Of a stretch of 30,650 nucleotides of DNA, positions 1 to 8,787 are shown piece after piece. The stretch is from CAZPUI01 sp964415525 (GTDB lineage: Bacteria > Acidobacteriota > Holophagae > Holophagales > Holophagaceae): contig CAYQAS010000046.1 of NCBI GenBank assembly GCA_964415525.1, positions 1-30,650 of the forward strand, read 5' to 3'. The number at the start of each line of letters is the position of its first letter. The stretch's first letter is position 1. The position numbers were made by a program, and so were the translations under genes. Below the pieces are notes generated by a model. It was not told the DNA's origin, made no database searches, and saw nothing but the letters and a program-made list of their open reading frames with translations.

Positions 1-2
1 TG

Positions 3-128
3 GGCCCGAAGATCGAGAGTGCCATCGCCTTCATCGAGGCGGGCGGCCACGAAGTGCTGATCACCAGCCCCGAGGCTCTCAAAGCACAGCCCTACGAAAC
101 CGTTGGCACGCGAATCGTCCGTAACTGA
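3..128 (+). CDS. arcC: Carbamate kinase, C-terminal fragment (partial, cut by window start)
   Basis: Only the last 41 residues are visible, in the frame beginning at base 3 and ending at TGA 126-128. They read GPKIESAIAFIEAGG, then EVLITSPEAL and a final VGTRIV. This matches the conserved C-terminal end of carbamate kinases (PK(I/V)EA..F.E.G, (I)ITS.E, GT.(I/V)). The enzyme makes ATP and carbamate from carbamoyl phosphate and ADP, the last step of the arginine deiminase pathway, in the cytoplasm. The next gene, 49 nt downstream on the same strand, is an ornithine aminotransferase. That pairing fits arginine or ornithine breakdown, since ornithine carbamoyltransferase supplies both carbamoyl phosphate and ornithine. 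The family call rests on a short fragment but the motif match is good. The arc genes expected upstream lie outside the window. Confidence 0.82.
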   Translation, partial: GPKIESAIAFIEAGGHEVLITSPEALKAQPYETVGTRIVRN

Positions 129-177
129 TTTCCCTTTCCGTTGCCGGAGTCGGCGACCCCTTTTTGCGAGGTTTTCC

Positions 178-1389
178 ATGGCTGAAGTCGGACTCAAGTC
201 CAAGGCGTACATCGAGCAGGAAGATGCGTTCGGTGCGCACAACTACCACCCGCTGGACGTCGTCTGCACCAAGGGCGAAGGCGTCTACCTCACCGACGTG
301 GACGGCAAGAAGTACATGGACTTCCTGTCTGCCTACTCCGCCGTGAACCAGGGCCACAACCACCCGAAGATCGGCGAGGCGATGATCAAGCAGGTCAAGG
401 AGTTGGCCCTCACCAGCCGCGCCTTCCGCAACGACCAGTTCCCCCCGCTCCTCGAGAAGCTCTGCAAGATCACGGGCTTCGAGAAGGCCCTGCTGATGAA
501 CTCCGGCGCCGAAGCCGTGGAGACCGCGCTGAAGGCCATGCGCAAGTGGGGCTACGACGTGAAGGGCATCGAGTACCCGAATGCCGAGATCATCGTGGCT
601 AATGGCAACTTCCACGGCCGCACCATCACCATCGTGGGCTTCAGCACCGATCCCGACAGCACCAGCCTCTTCGGCCCCTTCACCCCCGGCTTCAAGATCG
701 TGCCCTACGGCGATCTGCAGGCCATCAAGGACGCCATCACCCCGAACACCTGCGCGATCTTCATGGAGCCCATCCAGGGTGAGGGCGGCGTCGTGATTCC
801 CCCCGACGGCTACCTCAAGGGCATCCGCGCGCTCTGCGACGAGCACCGCATGCTGATGGTGATGGACGAGATCCAGTCCGGCCTCGGCCGCACCGGCAAG
901 TGGTTCGCCTTCGAGCACGAGGGCATCCGTCCCGACGGCGTGACCATCGGCAAGGCCCTCTCCGGCGGCTACTACCCCGTCAGCGCCTTCCTGGCCACCA
1001 AAGAAGTCATGGACGTCTTCACCCCCGGCATCCACGGTTCCACCTACGGCGGCAACCCCATGGCCTGTGCCGTGGCCTCCGCGGCCCTGGATGTCCTCGT
1101 GGACGAGAAGCTGATCGAGCGCGCCGCCGAACTCGGCGAGTACTTCGCCCAGCGCCTGCGCAGCATCAAGAGCGACAAGGTGGAGCTGGTGCGCGTGCGC
1201 GGCCTGTGGGCTGGCGTGCAGCTCAAGGAGAGCGCCGGCAAGGCTCGCCCCTACTGCTACAAGCTCAAGGACCGCGGCATGCTCTGCAAGGACACCCACG
1301 AGCAGATCATTCGCCTCGCGCCCCCCCTCGTCATCACCAAGGAACAGATCGACTGGGCCGTGGACCAGATCGAAGCCGTGCTGGCCTAG
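178..1389 (+). CDS. rocD: Ornithine aminotransferase (class III PLP aminotransferase)
   Basis: 403 residues starting at ATG 178, chosen because GAGG (168-171) lies 6 nt upstream and the protein then begins like other ornithine aminotransferases (MAEVGLKSKAYIEQEDAFGAHNYHPL). A longer frame from 103 has no such support. It transfers the delta-amino group of ornithine to 2-oxoglutarate, giving glutamate semialdehyde. Family landmarks are NSGAEAVETALK, the FHGRT motif, MEPIQGEGGV, the DEIQSGLGRTGK aspartate motif and the PLP lysine K259 in TIGKALSGGYYPVSA. GGNPMACAVASAAL follows. Length is normal (about 400). It probably forms one transcription unit with the carbamate kinase fragment upstream, and a perfect 10-bp hairpin follows the stop codon. 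A related class III aminotransferase (acetylornithine or 4-aminobutyrate type) is possible but fits the N-terminal region less well. Confidence 0.9.
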   Translation: MAEVGLKSKAYIEQEDAFGAHNYHPLDVVCTKGEGVYLTDVDGKKYMDFLSAYSAVNQGHNHPKIGEAMIKQVKELALTSRAFRNDQFPPLLEKLCKITGFEKALLMNSGAEAVETALKAMRKWGYDVKGIEYPNAEIIVANGNFHGRTITIVGFSTDPDSTSLFGPFTPGFKIVPYGDLQAIKDAITPNTCAIFMEPIQGEGGVVIPPDGYLKGIRALCDEHRMLMVMDEIQSGLGRTGKWFAFEHEGIRPDGVTIGKALSGGYYPVSAFLATKEVMDVFTPGIHGSTYGGNPMACAVASAALDVLVDEKLIERAAELGEYFAQRLRSIKSDKVELVRVRGLWAGVQLKESAGKARPYCYKLKDRGMLCKDTHEQIIRLAPPLVITKEQIDWAVDQIEAVLA

Positions 1390-1406
1390 CCTGACCGTTT
1401 GATTCC

Positions 1407-1437
1407 AAGCCCCCGGCGGTTCCGCTTCCGGGGGCTT
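1407..1437. terminator. Hairpin between convergent rocD and the hybrid kinase
   Basis: AAGCCCCCGG (1407-1416) and CCGGGGGCTT (1428-1437) form a perfect 10-bp, GC-rich stem with an 11-nt loop. It lies 17 nt after the rocD stop and 3 nt before the stop of the converging kinase, so it could serve both. Neither strand has a clear run of T after the stem, so it is either a weak intrinsic terminator or a 3'-end stabilising hairpin. Confidence 0.6.
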
Positions 1438-1440
1438 GCC

Positions 1441-3759
1441 CTATTCGCCGACTCGGGCGAGATCCTGGAGCATGGTCTCCAGGCTGGCCAGCCGATAGGG
1501 CTTGGGCAGGATGGCCAAGCGGGGATCGCTTTCCTTGACATGCTCCAAGCCGCGGCCGCTCACAAGGATGACGGGGAGGTCAGAGCGAAGGGTTCGGATG
1601 TGGGCGACGAGTTCCAGTCCTGTGAGCCCGGGCATCAGGTGATCGCTGATGACGGCGTGGAAATCCTGCTGCTGGAATCGGCTCCAGGCAAGCTGGCCGT
1701 CCTCCACGGCGACCACCGAGGCACCTTTGGATTCCAGCCACTCCACCAGGGCATCGCGGATCAGGGGTTCGTCCTCTGCCACGAGGATTTCGAGTCCTCG
1801 CAGGTTGCTGGTCCCTTCGTCTGCGATCAGGGCTGGTGGGGAAAGCTCCGACAGGGAACAAGGGGGCAGGGCTACGGTGAAGGTCGTGCCGCGCCCCCAG
1901 GCGCTCGTGACGGTGATCCGACCCTGGTGCGCATCCACCAGGCCCTTCACCATGGCGAGTCCGAGTCCTGTTCCCGAGCCGGGCCCCTTGGTGGTGAAGA
2001 AGGGTTCGAAGATGCGGGACTGCACCTCTGGCGTCATGCCGACGCCGTTGTCCTGGACGAAGAGCTCCACGTCCCCATCCGCACCGAGCCGTGTGCCTAC
2101 GACGATGGTCCCCCCAGCGGGGAGGGCGTCCCGAGCGTTGAGCACGAGGTTTACCAACACCTGCTCCATCTGCACCCGGTCACCGAGCACCATGGGCAGA
2201 TTCGGGGCGACATCATCCGACAGGTGCACGTGTCCCTTGATGGCCCGGGTCAGGAGGATCAGGGCCTCCCGTACGACCTCATTCAGGTTCATGGGCACCA
2301 ATTCCGGTTGGCTGGGGCGGCTGAAGGCGAGGAGGGCGCGGGTCGTCTCCGCGCAGCGGCGAGCCGCTTCCGAGGCCCGCTGCATGTGGCGCCCGGTGGG
2401 ATGTCCCGGCTCGACGCGCTCCAGGCCCAGTTCCAGCTGCCCCAGGATGGCGGTGAGCTGATTATTGACGTCGTGGGCGATGCCCCCTGCCAGGGTGCCG
2501 ACGGTCTCCAGCTTCTGGGCCTGCCTCAACTGGTCCTGGAGGCGTTCCCGTTCCTGGAGGGAGCCATGGGCCTCCGTCAGGGCGTGGGAGAGTGTCTGAA
2601 GTTCCGCGATGGGTGTCTGAACCGGGGCGGGGATCTCTCCCCGGCCCAAGGCGGCCGCCGCTTGGGAGAGCTGGCTCAGCGGGAGGCCGACCTTGCGGGC
2701 GAGAAGCCGCCATTGCCAAGCGAGGAAGCCCAGGAGAACCAGGGCGAGGGCCGCCACAAGGAGGAGATGAGGCAGGGCGAGGGAGGCCACTTCGCGGCGC
2801 GGAACGGCCAGGTAGAGGCGCCAGTCCAGGCCTGTGGCCCTCTGGAAGGGCAGGGTGGCCCCGTCCAATTGCCGACCGTCCCTGCGGAAGGAGACCCTGG
2901 GACCTGCTGTGTGCGGGGGGGTCCCATCATCTGCCACGCCAGCGGGGAGGCGGCCGAAGCCGCTGCCCATGGGCGTGAGCCTGTTTCCCCGGGCATCGAG
3001 CATGCCCAGAAAGGCACCTGCCGTGGGCTTCACGTCCTGGAGGGCCTGGGTGAGGGTCTCCAGCAGGACATCGAAGGAAAGCACACCCACCAGGATTCCG
3101 TTACGGCGAATGGGAAGGACCAGGGAGAGACCCGGCCGCCCCTTCATCACGCCCACGAACGTATAGGGTTCAGTCCATGCAGGACCCTGGGCGGAGGCTC
3201 CCAGGCGGTACCAGTCTCGGGTGCGGAAATCCAGGGCCGTGCGGCTCCGAGCAGGATCCCGTCGTACCAGATTCTGGGGATCACCGAGGATCGGGCCTGA
3301 GACCCAGGTGCCGGATTCACGGTGGATGGTGCGGCCCCCCCAGTCGCTCCCCAGGCGTGTCATGCCGAAGGCTTTCCCATCTGTCTGAACAAAGTTCAGC
3401 CCTGTCAGGCGCTCCTGGTAAGGGCGAACGAGCGGTAACAGGCGCTCCCAAGTGTTCGGCCCATCCCCCGCATCGAGGACGCCCTCCTCCCAGAGTCCGG
3501 CCACGGCGAGACCGAGGCGCTCCATTTCTCCGAACCGTTGTTCTAGCTCACGACGGATGTGGTGGAGGTCCGAGGTGATGCGGCCCTGGGCCTGGCGCCA
3601 GGCCAGCTGGGAGAGACCCACCCAGGCCAATGCCACGAGGGCCATGAACGAAAGGGTCAGGGCCGCGAACTGGTTGCGCATCAACAGACTTCGCAGTGGG
3701 CGGGTATGGGACGGTGCGTCTCGCGTGGCGGCCTCCCGAACGGGGTGAGCATCCCACAA
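1441..3759 (-). CDS. Membrane hybrid sensor histidine kinase (Cache-like sensor, HisKA, HATPase, receiver)
   Basis: Up to 772 residues. A membrane segment at about 31-52 and another at about 328-350 enclose a roughly 275-residue periplasmic region. That region resembles Cache/PAS-like ligand sensors (RDWYRLGASAQGPAWTEPY, GRPGLSLVLPIRRNGILVG). A linker and coiled coil precede the dimerisation domain with phosphoacceptor H429 in GTLAGGIAHDVNNQLTAIL. ATPase boxes follow: NLVLNARDALPAGG (N), DNGVGM (G1), FEPFFTTKGPGSGTGLGLAM (F/G2). The C-terminus is a receiver domain (VAEDEP acidic pocket, phospho-Asp D706 in VISDHLMPG, K in ILPKP). The GGIAHDVNN box is typical of NtrB-like and hybrid kinases. 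The start is uncertain: ATG 3759 has no ribosome site, and ATG 3681 (MRNQF) would put the N-terminus just before the first membrane segment. The ligand is unknown, and no DNA-binding partner gene is adjacent. Confidence 0.9.
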   Translation of the reverse strand: MWDAHPVREAATRDAPSHTRPLRSLLMRNQFAALTLSFMALVALAWVGLSQLAWRQAQGRITSDLHHIRRELEQRFGEMERLGLAVAGLWEEGVLDAGDGPNTWERLLPLVRPYQERLTGLNFVQTDGKAFGMTRLGSDWGGRTIHRESGTWVSGPILGDPQNLVRRDPARSRTALDFRTRDWYRLGASAQGPAWTEPYTFVGVMKGRPGLSLVLPIRRNGILVGVLSFDVLLETLTQALQDVKPTAGAFLGMLDARGNRLTPMGSGFGRLPAGVADDGTPPHTAGPRVSFRRDGRQLDGATLPFQRATGLDWRLYLAVPRREVASLALPHLLLVAALALVLLGFLAWQWRLLARKVGLPLSQLSQAAAALGRGEIPAPVQTPIAELQTLSHALTEAHGSLQERERLQDQLRQAQKLETVGTLAGGIAHDVNNQLTAILGQLELGLERVEPGHPTGRHMQRASEAARRCAETTRALLAFSRPSQPELVPMNLNEVVREALILLTRAIKGHVHLSDDVAPNLPMVLGDRVQMEQVLVNLVLNARDALPAGGTIVVGTRLGADGDVELFVQDNGVGMTPEVQSRIFEPFFTTKGPGSGTGLGLAMVKGLVDAHQGRITVTSAWGRGTTFTVALPPCSLSELSPPALIADEGTSNLRGLEILVAEDEPLIRDALVEWLESKGASVVAVEDGQLAWSRFQQQDFHAVISDHLMPGLTGLELVAHIRTLRSDLPVILVSGRGLEHVKESDPRLAILPKPYRLASLETMLQDLARVGE

Positions 3760-3801
3760 GTTTTGGCCGTCACGCGCCTAGAATCATGCATGGAGGCCTT
3801 C

Positions 3802-4278
3802 ATGTCCGAACATCCCGAATCCGCCCGTGCCGCATTTCAGACCGTCGTCACCTTCCTTCAGAACGATGGCTGGAACCCCATCGTGGATGCCGAGCAGTTG
3901 GTCTGCCATCTGGCGTCCCTCGGGCATCACGGTCGCCTCGATATCGCGGTGCGCATCGATCCCGAATCCGAGCACGCCATCTTCCGTGTCCAGGCTCCCG
4001 TCGCGGTGCCGGAGCGGGCGCGGATGGCGGTGGCGGAATTCCTCACCCGCGCCAACTACGGCCTTCAGATCGGCAACTTTGAAATTGACTTGCGGGACGG
4101 CGAGGTCCGCTTCAAGACCGGCTATATCTTCGAGGAGGTGGGGGTGACGCCCCGTGCCGTCCATAACCACCTCTATGCGGCTCTCAACGGCATGGAACGC
4201 TATCTGCTCGGGTATTTGGCAGTGGCCAGCGGCGCGAAGAACCCGACCCAGGCCATCCGCGACATTGAGGGGGACTGA
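3802..4278 (+). CDS. YbjN-domain protein (type III secretion chaperone-like fold)
   Basis: 158 residues from ATG 3802, which has GGAGG at 3792-3796 with a 5-nt spacer; an in-frame ATG at 3790 lacks this. The sequence AFQTVVTFLQNDGWNP opens it and RARMAVAEFLTRANYGLQIGNFEIDLRDGEVRFKTG follows in the middle (given here in two overlapping blocks of the same motif: FLTRANYGLQIGNFEIDL, then DGEVRFKTG). This is the hallmark of YbjN/bacterial sensory-regulator-like proteins, small alpha/beta proteins with a chaperone-like fold and no known catalytic activity. The role is not established; members have been linked to stress and motility phenotypes in enterobacteria. It is directly followed by aat with no gap, so the two are likely co-transcribed and perhaps translationally coupled. 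It diverges from the hybrid kinase. Confidence 0.8.
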   Translation: MSEHPESARAAFQTVVTFLQNDGWNPIVDAEQLVCHLASLGHHGRLDIAVRIDPESEHAIFRVQAPVAVPERARMAVAEFLTRANYGLQIGNFEIDLRDGEVRFKTGYIFEEVGVTPRAVHNHLYAALNGMERYLLGYLAVASGAKNPTQAIRDIEGD

Positions 4279-4962
4279 TTGGTGGTCTGGCGGCTCAGCC
4301 CCGAACCCATCCTCCCGGATGCCCGCTCGGTCTCCGATCCGGATGGCCTGCTGGCGGTGGGGGGTGATCTGACCCCGATCCGCCTGATCCGGGCCTATCG
4401 CGCGGGGGTCTTTCCCTGGTTCAACGCCCATGACCCCTACCTCTGGTGGTCCCCGCCGAAGCGGGCGGTCTTCTTCCCTCACACGGAGCGGTTCAGCTCC
4501 CGGACCAAGCGTGCCCTCCGAAACGCCGGCTTCGAGATCCGCATCGACACTTGCTTCCATGATGTCATCCGAGCCTGTCGCGAGAAATCCCGGCCGGGGC
4601 AGGAGGGCACCTGGATCACGGAGGAGGTTGTGGAGGCCTATCACGTGCTCCATGCCATGGGCTATGCCCACTCCTTCGAGACGTTCCGCGATGGGGAACT
4701 GGTGGGCGGGCTCTATGGTCTCAGCTTCGGTGCCATGTTCTGCGGGGAGAGCATGTTCGCCCATGTCGACTACGCCAGTCGCGCGGCGTTCCAGGCGCTC
4801 TGCGATCGAGCCTGGGCGTGGGGCTTTCATTTCGTGGATGGCCAGCTGCCCAATCCCAACCTGCTGGGACTGGGGGCGAGCGTGCTGCCCCGGGAGGAAT
4901 TTCTGGATCGGCTGGAGGTGGCCATGGCTGAACCCACCCGCCGCGGTCGTTGGATGGCTTGA
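4279..4962 (+). CDS. aat: Leucyl/phenylalanyl-tRNA--protein transferase
   Basis: 227 residues if started at TTG 4279, or 226 from GTG 4282; both follow the GAGGGGG stretch at 4267-4273 inside the end of the ybjN-like gene. The enzyme adds Leu or Phe from aminoacyl-tRNA to proteins with N-terminal Arg or Lys, marking them for ClpS/ClpAP degradation (N-degron pathway), in the cytoplasm. Family landmarks are DPDGLLAVGGDLTPIRLI near the N-terminus, YRAGVFPWF, WWSPPKRAVF, the central ELVGGLYGLSFGAMFCGESM and the C-terminal VDGQLPNPNLLGLGA. Length is normal (about 200-240). There is no gap from the ybjN-like stop codon, so translational coupling is likely. The non-ATG start fits this arrangement. 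Confidence 0.93.
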   Translation: MVVWRLSPEPILPDARSVSDPDGLLAVGGDLTPIRLIRAYRAGVFPWFNAHDPYLWWSPPKRAVFFPHTERFSSRTKRALRNAGFEIRIDTCFHDVIRACREKSRPGQEGTWITEEVVEAYHVLHAMGYAHSFETFRDGELVGGLYGLSFGAMFCGESMFAHVDYASRAAFQALCDRAWAWGFHFVDGQLPNPNLLGLGASVLPREEFLDRLEVAMAEPTRRGRWMA

Positions 4963-5067
4963 CCGGAAGCGGGCCTTGGTCCAGCCTCAACATATGCGGA
5001 ATCCGGCATCCACCTCAGCTTCCCGGGGCTTCCTGACAAGGTCCCCGCACTTCCGGGAGCGTTCCTG

Positions 5068-5649
5068 GTGACACCGCTGTTCCTGCTTCGTCATGGCCCC
5101 ACCGGCATGTCGGCCCGGGGGGTTCCCGTGGGGCGCTCCGATCTTCCCGTCACGCCAGAGGCGGAAGTTCTCTGGCAGCAGGTCAAGCTCGATCTCCTGG
5201 CCATGGGCATTCAGCGGGTGCTGACCTCCGATCTCCAGCGTGCCCGCAACCACGCCTTGGACCTGCAGCTCCCCGCGATGGTCCTGCCGGATCTCGGGGA
5301 GCAGTCCTTCGGTGAGTGGGAGGGCCTGTCGTGGAGTGAGATCCGAGGCGCGGAGCCATTCCTGAACAACCCCGTACATGGCGTGCCTCCAGGGGGCGAG
5401 AGCTTCGCTCGCTGTGCAAGCCGCACCCTGTTGACCTTCCAGGGGGCGCTGGAAGGCGAGCTGCCGACCCTGGTGCTGGCCCATGGCGGCTCGTTGCGAG
5501 CGATCCTGGCGCACTTCCTGGGTATGGGACTCGATCGGGCGCTGGACATCGCTTGGCAGCCTTTCGGCCTCACTCGGGTGGACCTCTATGGCACCAATCG
5601 TGGCCTGTTGCGGTTCCACAACCGGCCGTTGCCCTGGAACGGGGCCTGA
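5068..5649 (+). CDS. Histidine phosphatase family protein (phosphoglycerate mutase-like)
   Basis: 193 residues from GTG 5068, with GGGAG at 5055-5059 eight bases upstream. The N-terminal LFLLRHGPT holds the phospho-accepting H9. SDLQRARNHA corresponds to the second Arg region, and FGEWEGLSWSEI matches the conserved E of this superfamily. The second catalytic His lies in LVLAHGGSLRAIL. Small members of this type include alpha-ribazole phosphatase (CobC), acid phosphatases and general phosphatases. No cobalamin genes are nearby, so the substrate cannot be named. It lies 105 nt after aat on the same strand, with no clear terminator between, and may be the last gene of that unit. Confidence 0.85.
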   Translation: MTPLFLLRHGPTGMSARGVPVGRSDLPVTPEAEVLWQQVKLDLLAMGIQRVLTSDLQRARNHALDLQLPAMVLPDLGEQSFGEWEGLSWSEIRGAEPFLNNPVHGVPPGGESFARCASRTLLTFQGALEGELPTLVLAHGGSLRAILAHFLGMGLDRALDIAWQPFGLTRVDLYGTNRGLLRFHNRPLPWNGA

Positions 5650-5770
5650 ATCTATACAAAACATTTCATGACTCTGGCCTGAATATGTTGCCATCTGTGC
5701 CATCGAATCCATAGGGTGGCGAGTCTGTCACAACAATGTACCATCGTGCTTGTTGGTGACCCCTCCCCCC
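5650..5770 (+). promoter_or_regulatory. AT-richer leader upstream of the Ser/Thr kinase (likely promoter region)
   Basis: This 121-nt gap is clearly richer in A and T than its surroundings. It holds stretches such as TCTATACAAAACATTT and GAATATGTTG. A possible -35 TTGCCA at 5688-5693 has only a poor -10 match about 17 nt later, so no exact promoter is claimed. No convincing Shine-Dalgarno sequence precedes ATG 5771. Confidence 0.35.
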
Positions 5771-8700
5771 ATGCACACCGGCGTAACGCTCCCCTTCCAG
5801 CTCACGCCCTACCCGTCTGACCGCTTCCAGATCCTGGGGCTCATCGGGCAGGGGGGCATGGGCAAGGTCCATAAAGTGCGGGACCGCCATCTGAATCGTG
5901 TGGTGGCGATCAAGGTGCCGCACCATGAACACCCGGAATCGTTGCGTCGACTCTGGCTGGAGGCCCAGCACCAGGCCGCCCTGGCACACCCTAATGTTTT
6001 ACCCATTCTCGAGATGGGCATCTGGAACGACCATCCCTGCCTGGTCCTGCCCTTTGTTGATGGACCAAGCCTGGATCGGGCGGTGGAGAAGGGTAATTGG
6101 CGGGAGGCTACGCGACTCGTGGCCCAGGCGGCGCGGGGGGTGCACGCGGCCCATCGCATGGGGTTGGTTCATCGCGATCTGAAGCCCCAGAACATCCTGG
6201 TAGAAGTGACTTCCGGGCAGCCGTCCAAGGCTCTCGTCACGGATTTTGGGTTGGCCCGGGCATCGGACGGCGAGAGCGGTTCCCTTCCGGGCTCGGTGAT
6301 CGGATCCCCTCCCTACATGAGCCCCGAGCAGTTGGAAGGCTCCCGGTTGCTGGATGCTCGCTCCGACATCTACAGCCTGGGCGCGACTCTCTATGCCCTG
6401 CTCACGGGCGTGACACCCTTTCACAACACCAGCGATTCGGTCCAAGGGGTACCCTCAGGTGCCACGAACGAGGGGGTATCCGAGGCGCTGCCTCAGGGCA
6501 TGGCGCTCTATCGCCGCATCATCGAGGAGCTGCCCCGCAGTCCACGCGAGCGGAATGCCGCGCTGCCCCTGGATCTCGAGACCGTCATTCTCACCTGTCT
6601 GGAAAAGGATGCCCATCGCCGCTACCCCACCGCGGAGGCGCTGGCGGCAGATCTCGATCGCATCCTCGCTGGAGAGCCCATTCTGGCGAGGCGCCCATCC
6701 CTGCTTCGGCGCAGCCGGGCGTGGCTCCAGCGCCGCCCTCGCCTGTCCATGGCCCTGGGGATGATTCTTGGGTTGGGCTTTCTCGGAGGAGTCGCCGCCG
6801 CCCTCGGGATCCGGGAGGCGCGAATCCGTTCGCGGGTGGCGGTCCGCTTCGAGGTGCTCACCCGGGATCTGGAGTCAGCCTACCGCATGGCGAATCTGAG
6901 CCCGGAGCATGACCGGAGCGTCGTGGAACGGCAGGTGGCCTCGCGTTTGGAGTCGATGCGCGCAGAGGCAAGGCAGTACGGCACCGTGGCAGAGGGGCCG
7001 ATGGCCTTCGCCACAGGGCGGGTCCACCTCCTGCGGGGGCGGTACCGGGAGGCGATGACGGAGCTCCAACGGGCCTGGAACCTGGGGCATCAGAGCGAAG
7101 CGGTGTCTGAAGGGTTGGCGGATGCGCTCTTGGAAGTCTACCTCGAAGAGGTGCGAAGCCTGTCGGGGCCTGGGCGGCAGGCGGCCATGCGCGCCCTGCG
7201 CCAGGAATACCTTGAGCCCAGCCTCGTCCACTACCGCCGGATCGTGGGATCGGGACAGGCACCGCTCATGCACACCGCGCGAATGGCCTTCATCGAGGGC
7301 AGACTGGACGATGCGCTTCGACCCCTGAGGGAACTCCAGGCCCGGGCTCCGTGGCAGTACGAGGCGAGCCTCTTGGAACATCAGGTCCATCGGGAGCGAG
7401 CAGAGGCTTCCCGCACGCGATCGGATTTCATGGCCTGCGCGGAGCAGGCCCAGGCCGCCATCGATCGGGCATTGAACATCGGGCGGAGCGACCCCGAGGT
7501 TCGGCTCGTGCTGGGCGAATGGTACGGCTGGAGCAACCGCCAGATGCTCCAGCGCTTCGGGGAGCCGCTCCCAGGTCTAAGAGATCGTGGCCTCGCCGCC
7601 TTTGACGCGGCCCTGCGCCTACAACCCGAGAGTGTGGAGGCGCTGCTCATGCGGGCTGCCTTCCACAACACCCTGGCCAGCATGGTGCAGGAAGGATGGC
7701 ATCAAGCGCCTCCCGTCCAGGAATCCGCAGCTCGTGCCGAAGCCGATCTGGATCACATCGAGCGCTTGGCGCCAGATCATCCTCCCGCCTTGGTCTGCCG
7801 GGGCTGCCTCCGCCTCCTCCAGTCCTTCGCGGATTCCGGGGAAATTCAGAAGGCCCGACAGCTTGAGGCGGTCGCATTCACGGAACGCGCTCTGGCCAAG
7901 GCGCCGCGGGATCCAGGCGCCCTGCGCACTCGCGCCATCATGGCCCAGATTCAGGCGAGCCGAGCCTTCAAGCAGGGCGAAGACCCCAGGCCGTACCTGC
8001 TCAAGAATGTGGAGATGGCCGGTCGCGTCCGGGAACTCTGGCCGGGAGTGCCCTCCCACCATAAGGACGTCATCCGGGCCCACACCGATGTTGTGGTCCT
8101 GGGCTACGCCATGCACGACCACCAGCTGGTGGATGAGGCACTTGCGAAGGGTCACGAGGCCCTGGCTAGGGCGAACCAGGACCTGAAGGATCGCACCGAT
8201 GCGCCGCTCTTCCGGGCGGAGCGGATCCGCTTCCAGCGTCTCCTCATCGCCGTGAAGAGCCTCCGGGGGCAATCATCGCTCGCCGAGGAATCCGAGGCAG
8301 ACCGCCTGATTTCCGAAGGTGGTGGTCAGGTCCAGCGTTTCGTGGACATGGCGGATCAGCTGTTCTCGTTGCGCTATGAGCAGGCTTTGTGTCACTTGGA
8401 GGCGGGTCGGGACATCGAGCCCATGCTGACTCAGCTTCAGGGCGTGCTGGTTCGGGCTGCGCGGGAGGGCCTCTCAGGGAGTTGGCTGGCTGTGAACCAA
8501 GCCTACCTGTGCCGCTTGGAGGCCCTTCTTGCCCTTCGGCGTGGCCAGAGTCCACTCGATGCCGTCCGTCGTGGGAGGGTGTATCTGAATTCGCTGGGAT
8601 CCCGGGAGCCGGTGCAGCAGCAGGGCGGGCCCGCACGGGCGGTACATGCGGCTTTCCGAATGCTGGAAGCCACCACGCCTGCAGAGCGGGCCAAGCGTCA

Positions 8701-8785
8701 TGACAGTCTGGATCGTTCGGTCCAAGGGGATCCGATCCTGGCCTGGGTGATGCGTTTCGAACGCGACATGGCGCGGGGAGGCTGA
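5771..8785 (+). CDS. Transmembrane Ser/Thr protein kinase with C-terminal helical (TPR-like) repeats
   Basis: 1004 residues from ATG 5771 (MHTGVTL). A TTG at 5750 is also in frame but no better supported. The kinase domain spans about residues 20-300: glycine loop LIGQGGMGKV, ATP lysine K48 in VAIKV, catalytic loop HRDLKPQN (134-141), DFG at 158-160 and activation-loop end SPE. It appears complete and active. A single membrane segment lies at about 325-347 after an Arg-rich stretch. The remaining 650 residues would therefore be extracytoplasmic and are rich in helical repeats that look like TPR pairs (for example GRYREAMTELQRAWNLG, GLAAFDAALRLQPESVEALL, ALAKAPRDPGALRTRAIMAQ). This architecture is common in Acidobacteriota and Myxococcota PknB-like kinases. 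The next gene, a MocR-type regulator, begins 2 nt later, which implies a shared transcript and possibly a shared pathway. Its targets and signal are unknown. Confidence 0.92.
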   Translation: MHTGVTLPFQLTPYPSDRFQILGLIGQGGMGKVHKVRDRHLNRVVAIKVPHHEHPESLRRLWLEAQHQAALAHPNVLPILEMGIWNDHPCLVLPFVDGPSLDRAVEKGNWREATRLVAQAARGVHAAHRMGLVHRDLKPQNILVEVTSGQPSKALVTDFGLARASDGESGSLPGSVIGSPPYMSPEQLEGSRLLDARSDIYSLGATLYALLTGVTPFHNTSDSVQGVPSGATNEGVSEALPQGMALYRRIIEELPRSPRERNAALPLDLETVILTCLEKDAHRRYPTAEALAADLDRILAGEPILARRPSLLRRSRAWLQRRPRLSMALGMILGLGFLGGVAAALGIREARIRSRVAVRFEVLTRDLESAYRMANLSPEHDRSVVERQVASRLESMRAEARQYGTVAEGPMAFATGRVHLLRGRYREAMTELQRAWNLGHQSEAVSEGLADALLEVYLEEVRSLSGPGRQAAMRALRQEYLEPSLVHYRRIVGSGQAPLMHTARMAFIEGRLDDALRPLRELQARAPWQYEASLLEHQVHRERAEASRTRSDFMACAEQAQAAIDRALNIGRSDPEVRLVLGEWYGWSNRQMLQRFGEPLPGLRDRGLAAFDAALRLQPESVEALLMRAAFHNTLASMVQEGWHQAPPVQESAARAEADLDHIERLAPDHPPALVCRGCLRLLQSFADSGEIQKARQLEAVAFTERALAKAPRDPGALRTRAIMAQIQASRAFKQGEDPRPYLLKNVEMAGRVRELWPGVPSHHKDVIRAHTDVVVLGYAMHDHQLVDEALAKGHEALARANQDLKDRTDAPLFRAERIRFQRLLIAVKSLRGQSSLAEESEADRLISEGGGQVQRFVDMADQLFSLRYEQALCHLEAGRDIEPMLTQLQGVLVRAAREGLSGSWLAVNQAYLCRLEALLALRRGQSPLDAVRRGRVYLNSLGSREPVQQQGGPARAVHAAFRMLEATTPAERAKRHDSLDRSVQGDPILAWVMRFERDMARGG

Positions 8786-8787
8786 AC

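Noticed and set aside
1399..3300. A 633-codon open frame on the plus strand
   Set aside because: It is antisense to the hybrid histidine kinase and shows no family motif.
5688..5716. Possible -35 TTGCCA promoter ahead of the Ser/Thr kinase
   Set aside because: No acceptable -10 element at the right distance, so no exact promoter is claimed.
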